13,204 nucleotides of DNA. It comes from an uncultured Eubacteriales bacterium (GTDB lineage Bacteria > Bacillota > Clostridia > Oscillospirales > Oscillospiraceae). The notes beneath the pieces were generated by a model. It searched no databases, had not been told where the DNA came from, and worked only from the letters and a program-made list of their open reading frames with translations. The stretch spans positions 1 to 13,204 of the forward strand of contig USHP01000024.1 of assembly GCA_900554625.1 (NCBI GenBank). The letters are read 5' to 3'. This document shows positions 12,514 through 13,204 of this stretch, one piece after another. Numbering within the stretch: position 1 is the first letter of the stretch; each line of letters begins with the position of its first letter. A program made the translations under genes and the position numbers.

Positions 12514-13204
12514 ATGTTTTGGGTTCTTTTAGCAATCGTCGTCATTTTGTTCATCGTTGCCATCGCCAACATTGTGGTGGTGCAGCAGTCCCGGGCTTAC
12601 GTCATTGAGCGCCTGGGCGCTTTCCATACCGTGTGGGGCGTGGGCCTGCACCTGAAGATTCCTTTCATTGAGCGGGTTGCCCGGAAGGTCAGCCTGAAAG
12701 AGCAGGTTCTGGACTATCCCCCCCAGCCGGTGATTACCAAGGATAACGTCACCATGCAGATTGATACCGTGGTGTACTTCCAGATCACCGACCCCAAGCT
12801 CTACGCCTACGGTGTGGAGCAGCCCATGGCAGCCATGGAGACCCTGACCGCAACCACCCTGCGTAACATCATCGGCGACCTGGAACTGGATCAGACCCTG
12901 ACCAGCCGTGACGTGGTCAACACCAAGATGCGTGCCATCCTGGACGAAGCCACCGACCCCTGGGGCATCAAGGTCAACCGGGTGGAGCTGAAGAACATCA
13001 TGCCGCCCAGAGACATTCAGGAGTCCATGGAGAAGCAGATGCGGGCCGAGCGGGAGCGCCGGGAGGCCATCCTCCAGGCCGAGGGCCAGAAGCAGTCCCA
13101 GATCCTGGTGGCCGAGGGCGAGAAGCAGTCCGCCATCCTGCGGGCTGACGCGGCCAAGCAGGCCGCCATCCTTCAGGCTGAGGGCGCCAAGCAGGCTAAG
13201 ATCC
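12514..13204 (+). CDS. SPFH/Band 7 protein (stomatin/QmcA-like), truncated by the window end
   Basis: The first 230 codons are present; the 3' end lies outside the window. An N-terminal membrane anchor (about 2-23) is followed by the SPFH domain at about 24-180: RAYVIERLGAFHTVWGVGLH, IPF at 49-51, DYPPQPVITKDNVTMQID, and the IMPPRDIQESMEKQM end of the domain. A helical tail begins at about 178 with ERERREAI and then repeats of about 12 residues, AILQAEGQKQSQ, ILVAEGEKQSA, ILRADAAKQAA, ILQAEGAKQAK, which form the oligomerising coiled coil of this family. GGGAGG lies 7-8 bases before the ATG. With NfeD it forms the usual two-gene unit. It acts as a ring-like membrane scaffold, often linked to FtsH control. 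Confidence 0.93.
   Translation, partial: MFWVLLAIVVILFIVAIANIVVVQQSRAYVIERLGAFHTVWGVGLHLKIPFIERVARKVSLKEQVLDYPPQPVITKDNVTMQIDTVVYFQITDPKLYAYGVEQPMAAMETLTATTLRNIIGDLELDQTLTSRDVVNTKMRAILDEATDPWGIKVNRVELKNIMPPRDIQESMEKQMRAERERREAILQAEGQKQSQILVAEGEKQSAILRADAAKQAAILQAEGAKQAKI

Overview
This window looks like chromosome from an anaerobic Firmicute of the class Clostridia, plausibly a gut Oscillospirales (Ruminococcaceae-type) organism. The evidence is AGGAGG-type ribosome binding sites, sigma-A promoters with 17-base spacers, moderately GC-rich genes separated by AT-rich spacers, a biotin-decarboxylase-type sodium pump subunit, a YitT-family membrane protein and an NfeD/SPFH pair. This placement is an inference from gene content; no 16S or other marker gene is present. 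There is no phage, transposase, integrase, CRISPR array or tRNA.

Layout, left to right. (1) The 3' end of a GltA/GltD-type flavoprotein gene, closed by a strong terminator. (2) A gene-free stretch of about 1.1 kb (419-1470). Its left part has a cluster of CCACAG/CTGTGG elements including one exact DnaA-box sequence, several inverted repeats and a bidirectional terminator. Its right part is AT-rich, with strand-biased pyrimidine and purine tracts and phased TCTCAT repeats. (3) A minus-strand operon, yitT-guaB, read from a clear promoter at 4139-4167. Its IMP dehydrogenase is of the unusual type best known from the parasite Tritrichomonas foetus. (4) A plus-strand sodium-transport block: the decarboxylase beta subunit (OadB/GcdB/MmdB type), a 43-residue OadG-like membrane peptide, and then a separately promoted ArsB/SLC13-type permease. 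(5) A five-helix membrane protein with a conserved-looking C-terminal domain, facing a short KdpDE-like two-component system; each of these convergent genes appears to terminate beyond the other's terminator. (6) A lone family-61 glycosyltransferase, divergent from the sensor kinase. (7) A gap of about 470 bases with a weak small-ORF candidate, then nfeD and the start of a stomatin/flotillin-type SPFH gene that runs off the right edge.

How the genes fit together: the beta subunit plus small peptide would export Na+ as a carboxyl group is removed from carboxybiotin, and the neighbouring permease could use or relieve that gradient. The carboxyltransferase and biotin carrier must be encoded elsewhere. 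NfeD and the SPFH protein are a known pair that work at membrane microdomains. The KdpDE-like pair has no kdpFABC nearby, so its target is unknown. Nothing here is clearly a new defence or mobile system. The least explained DNA is the gene-free region at 419-1470; the most informative single gene is the T. foetus-like guaB.
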